Origin: Protopterus annectens
Taxonomy: Eukaryota; Chordata; Ceratodontiformes; Protopteridae
NCBI RefSeq assembly: GCF_019279795.1
Contig: NC_056738.1
Span: forward strand, 406,695,245-406,759,244
Reading direction: 5' to 3'
DNA length: 64,000 nucleotides
The notes under the pieces are model-generated. The model worked only from the letters and a program-made list of their open reading frames with translations. It was not told the DNA's origin and did no database searches. Shown one piece after another: positions 34,861 to 47,790 of this stretch (the stretch's first letter is position 1; every line of letters starts with the position of its first letter). A program made the position numbers and the translations under genes.

Positions 34861-35790
34861 CCTATCCAAAATCCCAGAAAAAAATGATTCATACACAACT
34901 GTTAAACTACCTCTTATTTAATAACCTCCTTACTAACACACAGCATAGTTTTCACCCTAATAATAGTACCACAACAGCCCTTCTCAGCTTTACTAGTACC
35001 ATCAGCTTACATAGAAATGAAGGGAATCTTATTTTTTCCATTTTTTTGGACCTATCCAAAGCTTTTGATACTGTTTCTCATCAGAAGTTACTCAATGAAC
35101 TCTCCACTGTAAAACTTAGCCTTTCTTCACTCACATGGTTCCATAGTTACTTAACTAACCAACAGCAAGCTGTAAAGTGGCAAAAGACTTTTCTTCCCTG
35201 ATATCTGCTATCATGGGGGTTCCTCAAGGTTCAATTCTAGGTCTCCTACTATTCTCTTTATTTATATATGCATCTTTACTAATAGGGTCTATAAGCCACT
35301 TCTCTAGCTTCTACTGTCAAATATGTTGATGACTATACTGTCATCTGCACTGCACCTACCCTAAAAGAACTCAAGGCAAGGACACAAGAGTTATTCTAAG
35401 CTGTGAAAGTTACCAGACTTTCAACTAATTCTGAATCCATCCAAAACAAAACTCATGGTATTTCATCCCACCATATCACGTGACCCTACATAATTCCAAA
35501 TACATTTTTGCAATAATACCATAATATTGACTGTAGATCAAACAAAATTAATAGAAGTGCTAATAGACAATCTATGAAAAAGATACACACAAAACTAAGT
35601 GCTTTCTACAGAGTCAACATTCTTCACAGTCACCATTAGACAGACTATTGCCAGAACTCACCTAATCTCCACCCTCCTATATGGCTCCCCAATCTAAAGA
35701 AAATGATTTGTTCAAACTAGAAACCTACTACAATAAAACTGCTAAATTCGCCATTAACTCCCCCACAACTCTTACTACAGCTCTGCCTTA
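34860..35790 (+). mobile_element. LINE reverse transcriptase fragment of a second family (L2/Rex/CR1 group)
   Basis: The stretch at 34,884-35,201 reads LFNNLLTNTQHSFHPNNSTT and FLDLSKAFDTVSHQKLLNEL, followed in other frames by MGVPQGSILG (about 35,213) and YVDDYTVI (about 35,322). These are fingers and palm blocks of a non-LTR reverse transcriptase. They differ clearly from the CR1 family of this window (STTTALLSF instead of the GRSCLLNL block). Several frame breaks. It abuts the 3' end of the next CR1 copy. Confidence 0.75.
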
Positions 35791-35802
35791 AACAACTCAA
35801 TT

Positions 35803-37965
35803 CATAGGTAGGTATAGGCTGTTGGCCCGAGGGCCTATATAAGCCTAACCAAAAAGGTACCCTGGCTTTCGCCACCCAATAAAATTATTTTCCTGTGCCC
35901 CTGTCGAGCAGAGCCACATTAGTGATCCCCGGGGTGAATTTCCTATCTCCCATCCAATCATCAAGATTTTTCTTGAAGAGTACTAATGAGGAGCTTTGTT
36001 TGATATAGATAGGTAGTTTGTTCCAGAGTATGGGAAGTCTCTGGGACAGGCATCTATCCCTCCAGCATGTTCTGTTTACTTTTGTGACAAGATTTAGGTC
36101 CCTACAGCATGTAGCTCAGAGGGATTGGGATTTCTTTAAGTGGAGCATGTCCAACAGCTCTGGGTTTAACCTAGCTTTGTATGTTAGGCAGAAATTGTCT
36201 CTGAGTAGGCGATATGCGATGGAGTAAAGCTGGAGTTTTTTGAGACTATCTGCGTAGGGCATGTTTGAGGCCATTAATCCTTTTTGTGAGGTATTTCTGC
36301 AGCCTTTCCAGTTGTTGTAGATGTCTTGTGAGGTACATACAAAAAGGGGCGCTGTATTCTATAATGGGTCTAATGAGTGATGAGTAGAGGGGAACAATGA
36401 CCTATTTTATCCTGGATGAGAAACCTTTTGTGATGAGATGTGCCACATAGAAGGATTTCCTGGCTACTGTGGCGATGTGATTATCAAAGGAGAGACTACT
36501 GTCCACCTGTGTCCCAAGGTCTCTTATCACACTTTCGGTGTTAAGTAGACTACCACCTATGTGGTAGTTCATGGGTACAGACTTTTTACCAAAAGGGATG
36601 ACAATGCAGTTTTTGGCATTGAGCTTGAGGCCATGGCTTTGACACCAGGCATCTGTCTCAGTGATGCCCTTTTGTAGGATGTCCACATCGTTAGGAGTTT
36701 CGATTATGGCTCCTAGTTTACAGTCATCTGCGAACTTCATTTGCCAAAGACCTTCTGTGTTAGCCTGTACTTCAGAGAAGGGGATAACAAACATGAGAGG
36801 ACCCAGGACTGAACCCTGTGGTACTCCACTTGTCACTGGTCTGAAGTCAGATTTGGAGTCTGCTATTTTCACAGTGTGGATTCTGTCAGTGAGCCAGGTG
36901 GCAACCCATCTTTTGACATAGGGATTTATACCTAGTTTAGTGAGTTTATCTGTAATTCCAGAGTGGAGGATGGTGTCGAAAGCCTTGGCAAGATCTGCAT
37001 AGGCTGTATGAACCACCTTAACCTCATCTACAGCTTTGGTGACCGCTTCAAAGAAGTCTATCAGGTTTAGGAGACATGATCTACCTTTTACAAACCCGAA
37101 CTGGGTGGGGTCCAGACTTTGGAGATTACCAATGTCATTGTTTATAAGTTCCATGATGATATGTTCCATAGCCTTGCAGACCAGGCTCGTCAGGCTAATG
37201 GGGTGGTAGTTCCCAGGGACCGTGGTGGCTCCCTCTTTGTGGAGTGGGATGATCATCGCTGTGCGCCATTCAGTGGGCACAAAGCCTGAGGTAAGGCTAT
37301 GATTGAACATGGTACTTAGGTGGGGTGCCAGTTTGTTCTGTAGTTTGTGTAGAACGCAGCCTGGGATGTTGTCAGGTCCCATGGATGCTGTGTTCGTGGC
37401 TTTGGAGAGTGTGGTTTTTACCTGTGCAGCTGTGATTACAGGAACTTTGCATTCTTCCTGTATAGAGATGGGCCCTTTAGGAGGTGAGGGGGGTAAAGTT
37501 AGCACTGAACCTATCTGCTAGGATGTTGGCAATATCAGTTGGTTCTGTATATTTAGTGCCATTGTGCTATAACTCAGAGATCTGAGTGCTGCCATTGAGA
37601 TTCTTGACATAGCTATAGAATGCTTTGTGACTGTCTTTAGAATCAATGGCGATTTTGTTTTAGTAACTAGCTTTGGAGGATTTTATGAGTGATCTCAGCT
37701 TCTTACTGAGGCTGACCAGGGAGTTCCTCCAATCAAGGGATTTTACTCTTTTTTGCAACAGTTTCTTTCTTCTGTTGTAGAGTTTGTTTATGGCAGGGGA
37801 CCAAAAGATTGGCTTCCTTTTTTGGAGGATAGCATCTTGTTCTGTTTGGGATTGCACGATCCATGCACTTGTGTAAGTGCTTATAAAGTGCATTTGTATA
37901 GGATTCAGCAGTCATACCTCTATTGTCCATCTGCATGGGTATCGTGAAGTTTGCCACTTCTGTCT
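35803..37965 (-). mobile_element. CR1 LINE, 5'-truncated copy with long open reverse transcriptase frame
   Basis: Minus-strand copy with the 3' hairpin and tail at 35,803-35,850 and a 5' cut near 37,965, after the endonuclease. The frame at 36,402-37,505 is open for 367 residues with AKAFDTI, TSGVPQGSVLGPLMF and FADDCKLGAI. Frame breaks lie at each side, near 36,400 and near 37,505-37,660. Confidence 0.93.
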
Positions 37966-38865
37966 TAAAGGAAAACAACAGGATATTAAAGCAGATTCCC
38001 CAACCTGCTGACTCTTCCAGTCCCTGTTCTTTGATAAAGCTTAAAAAAATCACCCTTGCAGCTTTAAAAAATAACCCACTCAAATGTTTTCCCTGTTCTG
38101 CTTCCTAGCTTTCTATACTGTTTTTGTTTCACTTTGTAAACCAACTTGAAAAGCCTGTAGCTGGCTCTGAAATTATGATGTCACATCTGCCATCTGCTCT
38201 TGCTTTAGCTATCGGGATGTTTCCTCCCCCAAAGTGATGTAATCCCCACCTGATTTGCATGCTGTATAGAAGAGCCAGTGTTCCTTCCATATTGTGATGT
38301 CAGACCTGCCTTACCCAGCCCATTGCTTCTTTGGTAAGATAAGTCTTCCTAGTGAATTAAAAATGTAATTCTACACACAGCCCGTTTGAATGCACTTCTA
38401 CCCCTATTTTGTGCTGCCTGATATAGTTTATGCTTCTGTTTGAGGGTGCCACATGGTTCACTAGTGTATGCTTCTGCTGACTAGATTAGCCTTCTGTTGT
38501 ATTTGCTTGCTGCTGATATATAATTATATGTATTTTGTAAATTATTATTGTATCTTGGTTAAATATTTTATTTGATACTGCTGGTTCTCGGTTAATTATC
38601 TAGTCGTCGTGTTCCCGTGTGTGAATGCTGCCTTCTGTTTTAGTCAGGTCCCATGCTGCATGCCGAATTCAGCTTGGAGAGTATTATCTGTGTTTATCTT
38701 TGTTACTGATACTCAGAATAAGCCGTCTCTTCTTTTTTTTTATGCAAGTGCTGGTTTATAGTGATATCTCGTATATTTATCACTACTGCTGCACGTTTGT
38801 TTTTTCTAATTTTAGCATGTTATTAATGCTCATTTCGGTGTCTGTGTGTGCCGTGCTCGTTTATA

Positions 38866-38902
<37 letters not shown>

Positions 38903-39890
38903 CTGCTGCACGTTAGTGTTTCATGCAGCCGTTTTAAAGGTTAGAACGAGTTGGACTGCAATTACGACGTTTTCTCGTTGGCAAGTATCATGTTTACATG
39001 CCCGTGTTTTGCTGTGTATGCTGTGGGCCATGTTTGTGTGTGCCGATATCCTCTACATTTTTGAAAAGCCCCCTCACCCTGAAGAAAATTTCTCTTTCAT
39101 GGTATATTCTGAACCAAGTTAGGTACTGCTGTAGATATTTTAGCTCTGTGAGCTGTTCTTGGTATTGTAACGCATAGCACTTCTATTTAAAAAAATCCGA
39201 TGAAGTGTAATGTTGGTGTAGGTCTGAAACTGTTCTAACTGAAACCTCCGAGGTCCGGAAGGGGTTCTGCTGAGTCAGCATAGCAGGAGCATTCATTATG
39301 AACGGAGAATACTATATAATTTCATCAGCGGCACCCATTTATTTCCACTTATAATTATTATTAGCATTGATATTTTGCAATAACACTGGTCTTGTACGAA
39401 TTGACCGTTCGCTCAGATCTGCTAGATTGTCTTACTGTAACACATCAGTAGCTTTAGTGGTGTTAATTGTACCATGCCAGATTTTTCAGTTATGGACATT
39501 GAAATTGTTTTATCAGCATAGGCAGTATGATTAGATACTAACTTGATTTCAGGGCTGTATGGTTTAATGTTGCTCCTTGTTTAGCTTTATAATGTGTTTA
39601 ATGCATCTCCTCTAAACATTCCTGTGTCTGTTTTTAGTACCAATATTATGCAAGGAAATGATAGGGGTTCACACCTGTGGTTAGTTGGGCAAGCAGCAGC
39701 TCAATTCAGTCATGTTTTTGGACCAGTATAGCATTGTATTAGTGCTTTAAAACATTGAAACACCTCCTCCATATGTTTTATTCAGAGCTGAGGGGGATCA
39801 AAATGTATGAAAGGCACTGCAGACTTTAATAGCCAGAGTGATTACTACAGTTCTGAACTATGTTTCTGTGACTGCATATATTTGTGTGAA
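37966..39890. other. No recognised feature apart from a (TA)n tract at 38,864-38,887
   Basis: Long spacer. A T-rich open frame at 38,625-39,122 spans the (TA)n and poly-T and does not look coding. No promoter, SINE or LINE that I can support. Confidence 0.35.
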
Positions 39891-39894
39891 TTTT

Positions 39895-40370
39895 CTAGGG
39901 TAAGGAGTGCTTCCAGGTAATATATATTTTTTTTATATTTAAACTACTAGCATTGAGAAGCAGCACCTTTAGGTATTTCTGACTGATTTTTATTATGTTG
40001 GCGGGCTTAACTTGGCATATCCTAAAAAAGGCACTATGGTGACAAAGTTTTTGCCAATATTCAGAAGCCAAGTGGTGATAAGTGCAAACCATCTCTTGAA
40101 AAGCACAGTGGCTTTTCGGTTATGTCTACCCAAGCTGTCAGAGATTGGATCCCCTTGTTGTGACACCAGAAACTAAGCCATTTGTTGAAGTAGGTCATTT
40201 TTGCTGGTCCTGTTGTATAATCATTGCTGAAGGTAGGATGCGACTCAAGGCTAGATTCATACCCACCTAGGACACATGTATTCAGAGAGCTCCATGTCCC
40301 TCTTCATATAGTCCAGTGAGGTATCATGGACTATGACCGTCATACTGGTTCTTGTGTTTTAAAGCCACAA
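39895..40370 (-). mobile_element. CR1 fragment spanning the ORF1-ORF2 junction
   Basis: Minus strand: the end of ORF1 (similar to RILAKALVTPIVPFLG) and the start of ORF2 (LLLNASSLN) are recognisable at 39,895-40,092, with earlier ORF1 sequence to about 40,360. Degraded. Confidence 0.7.
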
Positions 40371-40371
40371 G

Positions 40372-40645
40372 TGCGTGTGTGTGTATGTATGTGAATGCAA
40401 GCAAGGGGCAAGTGTGTGTGTGTGTGTGTGTGTGTGAATGCAAGCAAGAGGCAAGTGTGTGTGTGTGAGAATGCAAGCAAGGGGCAAGTGTGTATGTGTA
40501 TGTGTGTGTGTGTGAGAATGCAAGCAAGGGGCAAGTGTGTATGTGTGTGTGTGTGTGTGAATGCAAGCAAAGGGCAAGTGTGTGTGTTTGTGTGTGAGAA
40601 TGCAAGCAAGGGGCAAGTGTGTGTGTGTGTGTATGTGTATGAATG
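40372..40645 (+). repeat. Minisatellite with GCAAGGGGCAAGTGTG unit
   Basis: About six units of AATGCAAGCAAGGGGCAAG plus a GT run of varying length. The phrase GGGGCAAGTGTGTG returns at 41,437-41,475, beyond the next CR1 fragment. Confidence 0.88.
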
Positions 40646-40647
40646 CT

Positions 40648-41352
40648 TACTAAGCTGGGCATTAATCCCTACGTCACTCGATGGATTGCTAACCGGCTTA
40701 CTGACAGAACCCATGCTGTAAAAGTAGCCCACTCCAAATCCAGCTTCTGACAAGTCAGAGTACCTCAGGGGTCAGTCCTGGGACCGCTCTTGTTTGGCAT
40801 CTACTTCTCTGAAGTACAAGCCAACACGAAGGGATCCTGGCTAACAAAGTTCACAGATGACTGCAAACTGGGAGCCATTATTGAATCCCCAAATGTTGTG
40901 GATACTCTAGAAAAGGGCCTTACAGAAACAGATGCTTGGTGCTAGAGCCATGGACTCTGTGCCAAGAAATGTATAGTTATCCCCTTTGGGAAAAAACATG
41001 TACCCATTCTGGGACATGCTACACTTAAAGAAATCCCAATCCTTCAGAGCTACACACTTTAGGGAACTAAACCGTGTCATCATAATAAACAAATGCTGGA
41101 GGGATAGGTTCCTGACCCAGAGACTGCCCAGACTCTGGAATAGACTACCTATACATGTCAAGCAGACCACCTCTTTGGCCGTCTTCAAACGAAACATGGA
41201 TGGGAGAAAGAAATTAACCCCGGGGATCACGTCACTCACCCTGCTAGACAGGGGGCCGGGGTAGAAAAGTGTGGGAAGTAATAGCCAGGGAATTGTTATG
41301 GCTAGGCTTGAATAAGCCCTAGGGCCGATAGCCTAGTACCAACCTATGAACC
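40648..41352 (+). mobile_element. CR1 LINE fragment with internal deletion
   Basis: Starts within the reverse transcriptase (KLGINPYVTRWI-like) and ends with the 3' hairpin and octamers (ACCAACCTATGAACCTATAG). Between VIPFGKKHVPI and the SQSF region (about 41,010) a large part of the C-terminal domain is missing. It separates two stretches of the same minisatellite motif. Confidence 0.88.
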
Positions 41353-41429
41353 TATAGTTAACAGACTGCTATCAGAAGGAAGAAGCCCTTGGGTCATTTT
41401 AGCTGTTGCCAAACAAACTTTGTGTCTGT

Positions 41430-41515
41430 GTGATAAGGGGCAAGTGTGTGCGCATCTGTGTGATAAGGGGCAAGTGTGTGCACGTTTGTGTGATAAAGGG
41501 CACTCTGCCACTATC
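41430..41515 (+). repeat. Short GGGGCAAGTGTGTG minisatellite
   Basis: Three units of TGTGTGATAAGGGGCAAGTG. The 60 bp before it (GGGTCATTTTAGCTGTTGCC...) is repeated before the next minisatellite at 42,289. Confidence 0.8.
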
Positions 41516-42285
41516 TGCTGAATTTTACAAAACCACTTTTATCTCTAAAGCTGTCCCTGCACAATCTGGTAGTTAGATGTAACTTTAAATGCACTATACT
41601 GGTATGTTCTTCATATACTGAATTGATAGTCTGTTTTGTGATTCATGATTTAGTGTTGAATTGTCACTTAATTCCTGTAGGTACTGGTGTGCCTTTGCTG
41701 GGTATTTTTTTCCCTGTGGTTGTGGAACTGTATAGTTATAAAGACAGGAAGAATTTGATTGTTCCCAGGTGGTGTGGGCATGGTTGTTTAACCCTCCCCT
41801 CAAAACCGTAACACCTTTAGTTTTGCAGCCGTGTTTGGATGGATTTGGATCAGTGTGAATGCAGTTTATAGGTCTCCTTTTTGCTGGGATTTATGTAAGA
41901 CCCCTAAAGTGGGAAGGATGAAAGTTTAAAAATAAAACATCCTTCATGAAATGTCTGAGGTGGAAGATTGTGTATGTGATTATGCTGATAAGAACTGGAA
42001 ATTCCTGTGTTAACACTAATGTACAGTAGACAGTTTATTGGACTGTACTGTAGAAGCTGAATCTGTGGACAGGTTTACTGGGCTGTGTAAAGTAGGGCTC
42101 ACTAGTGTTGGATTAAAGTACTTTAATAATGTTGTAGGTGGAAAACTGTTCAATTGGTGCATTTCATATAAAATTTGAATGGAGCAGCTTGATGTGTAAG
42201 ATCTGTATAGGCATGTGTTTCTGTTTCTGATGTCTGCACAGCCAAAGTACAAAATTACTCGTGCATTCCTCAGACGAAGGCCTGG
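41516..42285. other. No recognised feature
   Basis: Spacer between two minisatellites. No supported gene. Confidence 0.35.
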
Positions 42286-42329
42286 GGTCATTCTTGGTGT
42301 TGCCAAACAAGCTTGTGGTTATGTGTGTG

Positions 42330-43118
42330 AAAGGGTGAGTGTGTGAGCTGAGTGAGTGTGGTGTATGAGTTGAATGAGTGTGGTGTGTGAGTTGAATGAG
42401 TGTGGTGTGTGAGTTGAGTGAGTGTGGGGGTTGAGTGAGTGTGGTGTGTGGGTGTGTGAGTGAGTGTGGTGTGTGTGTGGGTGAATGTGGGGATGAGTGG
42501 GTGTGGGTGAGTGTGTGGGTGGGTGAGTGTGGTGTGTGGGTGGGTGAGTGAGGTGTGTGGGGGTGTGGGTGGGTGAATGTGGGGGTGAGTGGGTGTGTGT
42601 GATGGGTGAGTGTGGGTGAGTGAATGAGTGTGGGTGAGTGTGGTGAGTGAGCGAGTGTGGTGAGTGGGAGAGTGTGGTGAGTGGGAGAGTGTGGTGAATG
42701 GGTGTGGGTGAGTGTTGTGGGTGGAGAGTGGTTTGTGAGTGTGGGTGGGTGAGTGTGGGTGAGTGAGTGTGGATGGCTGAGTGTGGTGGGTGGGTGAGTT
42801 GGTGTGGGTGAGTGTGGGTGGGTGAGTTGAATGTGGTTGGGTGAGTTGAACGTGGGTGGGTGAGTGAGTGTGGGTGAGTGAGTGAGGTGTGGTGGGTGAG
42901 GGTGAGTGTGGTGAGTGAGTGTGGATGAGTGAGTTGAGTGTGGGTTAGCGTGAGTGAGTGTGGTGAGTGTGTTGTCTGATTGAGAGGTGAGTGTGTTGAG
43001 TGTTGTGGGTGGTGAGTGAGTGGGTGAGTGAGCTGAGTGTGGGTGAGTGTGGTGAAGTGAGTGGGTGAGTGTGGTGAGGTGAGTGGGTGACTGTGGGTGA
43101 ATGAGTGAGTGTGGGTGA
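42330..43118 (+). repeat. GTGAGTGTGG-type minisatellite, about 0.8 kb
   Basis: Irregular array of GTGAGTGTGG, GGTGGGTGAGT and similar units. G is strongly enriched on the plus strand. Threonine/histidine/serine-rich open frames on the minus strand (to 336 residues) are translations of the repeat and not proteins. Confidence 0.92.
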
Positions 43119-44184
43119 GTCTCATTTTTGGATGTAATTTCTAAATTTTGTAAACTTTGTTTTTGTATTGTCATTTTGCTTTACATTGCCCTACCGATAT
43201 GTGACAAAGTACAGGCAGAAGCACAGTAACAGCTGCAAAAACTAAGAGCATAAATTTGCAATAACCATGCGTATACATTAACTGCATGTTTTTACATAAG
43301 AAGCAGATGTCTGTCACAATTAATCGACAACACTACATCAGATTACAAAAAGTATGCAATACCGTAATTTTTTTTAAATTATGTCTTAAAAAAGCATGTT
43401 GGTGCTGTCATGCAAGTCTGTGAAATATTTCATGTTTATAGTGTGTCATTTGTTAGCTATTTAACCAAACGGGAAGGAAAAATAAGTGGGAGTTTGATGC
43501 TTTGCAAAACGGTGATTATTCCCAGTGTTATGTAGCTTGGTTCTAAATTTGACAGGAGTGCAACAAAAAAAGTGTCCCACTGTAAGGAGGGAAAGGCTGA
43601 CAAGAAAACAGTACATTACTCTGGTCACCTGCTGTGAGCTGTCAATCACATGCAGATAATGTATCAAATTACCCTTACCTCTTTGACAGCTAGGGAAGGT
43701 AGATGTGAAGTGGGAGGGGAGATGCCTTGAAGAACTAGATTTCAGCCTTCACAAAAGAAAGCAGGTTAGCATTTCTAAGAAGCAAGAGCAATAAAATGCA
43801 CTTTTCAATTCTGTTCTGTAGCATTTGCACTGCTTGTGTTTGAAGTAGTCATTGAAAAAGGATAACATTTTAACCAAAAGTAGGGGACTTTAAGATAGCA
43901 GTGAATGCCTGTTAAGTCAATGAAGTGACAGCAGCTTAAGGGAAAACGTGGCAGATCTGATGCAATTTTTTGCAGACAAACAATGCATTCTGGGATACTT
44001 AGAGGCAAAGTAAACAGTCTGAATTATTTCAAAATGCCAGCCCCCATGTGGTCAGAGTCAGAAATTGCATATAAAAATATCTAAAATGCTCTAAATAGTC
44101 CCAAAGTGCTGTTAAAATGTAGGAAACACCAAACCATGATGAAATAAATATGTTTTTTTGAGTCTGAGGGTGCGGTTGTCCTTT
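43119..44184. other. No recognised feature
   Basis: Spacer between the minisatellite and the next CR1 copy. Confidence 0.35.
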
Positions 44185-47100
44185 AAGAAGCGTGAAGTTG
44201 GCTTTGGAGAAATTTTTTACAGTAGTTTCCCTAATGGGGGATGGGGGCAGGATGTGGATGTCTAGGGTGATTAGTTTGTGGTCGGTTCTGACCAACGAGA
44301 AACTGACCTCTGGTGTGAAACACCGGTTGCCCATGTTGGTAATGACCAGGTCTAGGATATTGCTGGCCCTGGTGAGGGTGTGGATAAGTTGATCCAAGGC
44401 GTTGGAATTTATGAATTCCAGAAAATGTTGAGCAAAAGAGTTGGTACATGAGTAGTTTTCCCAGTTAATGGTGGGGGTAGTTGAAATCACCCATTATTAG
44501 GGTGTTAGGTTGTACCCTAATATTTTCCAGTGTATCAAGAAATGAGGAGTGGAAAACCTGGAGCATGGTGCGGGATCTGTAGCAAGCTACAGTTTGGATT
44601 GTGGTCTTGCCCCGAGTTACTTGCACTTGGATAATCTCGGATGCATTATGCTGAGCAACTAGCTTGGAGGTGTGGATATTTTTAATTAATATGGACACGT
44701 CTCCGCCTTTAGTGTTTCGGTCCAGGTTAGGTGGCCGAAAGGTATGGTATGAATTATAGCCTGGGGATGCTCTCTGGAGCCTTGAATCAGGTCTCTGTCA
44801 ATGCACAGATGTCGATGTTCTCCATTTTAAGGAGTGCCTCGAGTGAGAGCATTGTGAGGTTTAGACTTCTAGCATGGAGTAGTATTACCCTCAGATTTTG
44901 CTTGCTTGTACCTGTTATGGTGGTGAATTTGTCATTTGAACCTTGCCTAAAAAAGGCACTATAGGGATGGCAAGAGCCTTAGCCAGTATCCGGAATCCCA
45001 AAGACAGGTGCAGGCCATCTCTGACAAAGCATTGTGGTCTGTCGATCATGTAATCCCAGGCAGACAGATACTGGATCCCCTTAGAATGACACCAGAAGCT
45101 TAGCCCGTTGTTGGAAGTCAATCATTTTGTCCTTGTACTGTGGTATCATTCTGGGTTATGGCAGGATGCTACTCAGGGCTAGGGTCATACCTGCCTGGGC
45201 TACAAGATCGGACAGCTCCTCCATGTCTCTTTTCTTGTAGTCCAGCGAGATATGTCTCATGTCATTCACACCAACATGGACAATGAGAGTCATATTTGTA
45301 CTTGTTGTGGAGTGACCTGAGTGCGTGCGTTATGTGGCGGATCCTGGCACCTGACAGGCAGCTGACAGTAACTTTCTCCTTGTTTAGCCTAGTGAGTGGA
45401 ACATCAGTGTGCCTGACTATAGAGTCACCTATGACTAGAGTGTTGGGTACGTTGTCATGCCTTATCAGCTGTGGTTGAGTGGCACACTGAGTTTGTGGGC
45501 TATGTGTCTTTTGGGTTGTGTTGGGGGGGGTGGGGGTTGTTTGCGTTTCTGCTTTGGAGGTCCCTGTTGCTTGGGCAGATTTTTATTGAGAGCCTCCGTG
45601 AACGTAGGTGTGTGTTTTGTTTTTCTGTGTGCGTGCTTTGGTGGTGTAGGTTATGGGGGACTATGTGACGAGTGTGGTGTGGTGCAAGTGTTTACCTTCT
45701 CCTCTTGATTGTCTAGTCAAGTCTTGGGTGAAGAGAGCTTTGCTTCCAGTTTGGCTATATAAGTGCATCTCTCACAGGTTGCAGTGTTGGGTGGTAGGAG
45801 AGAGAGTTATCTGTGTACATGAGGCAATTGCTGCATTGCTCCAAGATGCCCAGATTCAAGCCTGGATAGGTGCTTATTTATTAAGTACTAAAAACTGTTT
45901 TCCTCTAGACAAGTGAGGAAAGTTGAGTGCTGTAGTAATTTGTAGCTTATTTAGTGCTTACGAGTTCTGACCAAGTGCTGAAAGAAACAGATATGATTGC
46001 TAAAACTAAAACTGGCTAGTTCTAAGGGAAAATTTGAAGAGCATACTTTATGGCGCCGGGAATAGTTTAACCCTACCTAAGCGGCGATGCATAAAGTGTT
46101 TTTTTTTTGTTTTGTTTTTTTAGATAAGCTACCTAGTGCTTACCACTCCCATTGATAAGCTAGAAGGCTTTGGGTCTCAGAAACTTACAAACAGTCCTGG
46201 ATACAGCAAATCTGTATCTGGACTAGACTACTTACAGGAAAGGCAGTAAACAAGCTTAGAAAAAAATTTTTTTGTAAAGTGGAAAGGGAGAAAGGAGGAG
46301 CAGAAGATAATTCAAGGTTAAGAAAGTAAGTGTGTTGGCATTCTCAAATGTTCTCCCTGTATTAGGTAGAATAAGGTAATGACACTAGACTGGGAGGAGT
46401 GTCCCAGATCAAATTTACAGTAGGGGTGGGCAACTGCAAAGCCACCAAGTAAAAGAACAGGATACCAACAGGGAGGGTGCGAAACAAAAATCAGAACAAA
46501 CATACTCAAACAGATGCTTAACAATTGCAGAAAATTTCCAGTTAATACCCCACACACAGTGAAACTAGCTAGAAAAGTATGCAACAGACAATAAAAGTGC
46601 TATAAATAATTCGTAAAAATAAGCCAAAAACAGGACACTTAATGTTATATATCACAGATCAGTTTACTCAGTGCCATTCATCCGATAGCTCAGTGTGAAA
46701 TGGCAGAAACACTCACAAGTTAACTTCTTAAATAACAAAGTTGAAACCTGAAACAATTAAAAAAAAAGGCTTGAATGAACCAATGAGGTGCTTACTCCAA
46801 GCCATAGTCCAGGTAACCCCAATCAGCTAATGATCACAAACACTTCCTTCTCACTGAAATGCTATACTGGCTTTGGCTAAACTAAGATGGCCTGGAGCAT
46901 GTGCTCAGACGCACATCCTCTACCAACAAACAACTTGGCCAAAAACACAAGCCTAAATATGGACAATGCTACAACTACCTACACTACTTGGGTAGAAAAA
47001 AACTGCAGAAGTGTTTAAACAGATAAAGGAGCAAGGATACTCTAGAGAATGCTTTTAACTACAAACAATTAGGTTATATGATACACTCCTTGGCAGGAAA

Positions 47101-47315
47101 TCAGAACAAACAAACCCAAACAGATGCTTAACAATTGTAGAAACTTTCCAGTTAATACCTCACACACAGTGAAACTATCTAGAAAAGTATGCAGCAGACA
47201 ATAAAAGTGCTATAAATAATTCGTAAAAATAAGCAAAAATCAGGATACTTAATGTTATATATCACAGATCAGTTTGCTCAGTGCCTTTCCTCAGATTATC
47301 TCAGTGTGAAATGGT
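44185..47315 (-). mobile_element. CR1 LINE with 5' region, ORF1 and endonuclease; 3' part missing
   Basis: Minus strand. The 5' region (45,870-47,315) aligns with the one at 26.3-28.4 kb (AAGCTTGTTTACTGCCTTTC, AACTAGCCAG) and includes two units about 612 bp apart (46,488-46,703 and 47,100-47,314). ORF1 runs from about 45,860 with NLGILEQCSNCLMYTDN to 44,915 (ARDGLH-like block RDGLHLS). The endonuclease ends at 44,185 with SKANFTLLK. Reverse transcriptase and tail are absent, so the copy is cut at its 3' side, unlike normal 5' truncation. Confidence 0.85.
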
Positions 47316-47383
47316 CAGTTGGGTAGAACTACGCCATCACCTAACCTATATGGTGATATTGAAGATGGTTAACCCACCCTTCG

Positions 47384-47790
47384 GTTCGCGCAGGAATGGG
47401 CGTAGCCTGCTGGACTGACAAGGCGGCGGGCAGGGTTTCAATTTGTAAATGCACCATGACTGACATGGAATGCATTGTAATGTAGTATTCAGGGCTTCAA
47501 AAAACAGTTCTTTAAAGAGCAAGACATCAGCAATGCCTTTTACTGTAAAAGAAGCACCAGGTTTGAAGTTATTCTGTAATGTTTTGGCAGGTTCCTTTGT
47601 CAGACACAGCCCCTTACAAAATATTCATGCACACAACGAACTCTATCCTCGTCGAAATTACTTTTTCTCCTTTTTCAGGGGGGGGGATCCCCCATACACC
47701 CCCTTGTGGGGGCACTGCACACCCCTGATGAACAGGTTCTTTGCAACAGTACTGCAAACAATTTCAGCTGTTAATAACAGTATCATGATG
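47384..47790 (+). repeat. Left arm of an inverted repeat pair
   Basis: Matches 48,815-49,073 in reverse complement over GTTCGCGCA, GGGCAGGGTTTCAAT, CCTCGTCGAAATTA, a G-run (CAGGGGGGGGGA), CCCCCTTGTGGGGGC and CTGCAAACAATTTCAGC. It holds an extra 150 bp or so that the right arm lacks. Family unknown; it resembles the end of a non-autonomous DNA transposon. Confidence 0.7.

Noticed and set aside
39188-39230. Another hammerhead-like motif (CCGATGA ... GAAAC)
   Set aside because: The conserved U of the core is replaced, and neither stem I nor stem III can be formed convincingly.
40324-40753. Open frames with repeated HTHTHT and LPLACI blocks
   Set aside because: They follow the unit of the GT-rich minisatellite and have no start or splice context.
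42164-43174. Long Thr/His/Ser-rich open frame on the minus strand (336 residues)
   Set aside because: It is the translation of the GTGAGTGTGG minisatellite; another frame is equally long over the same bases.
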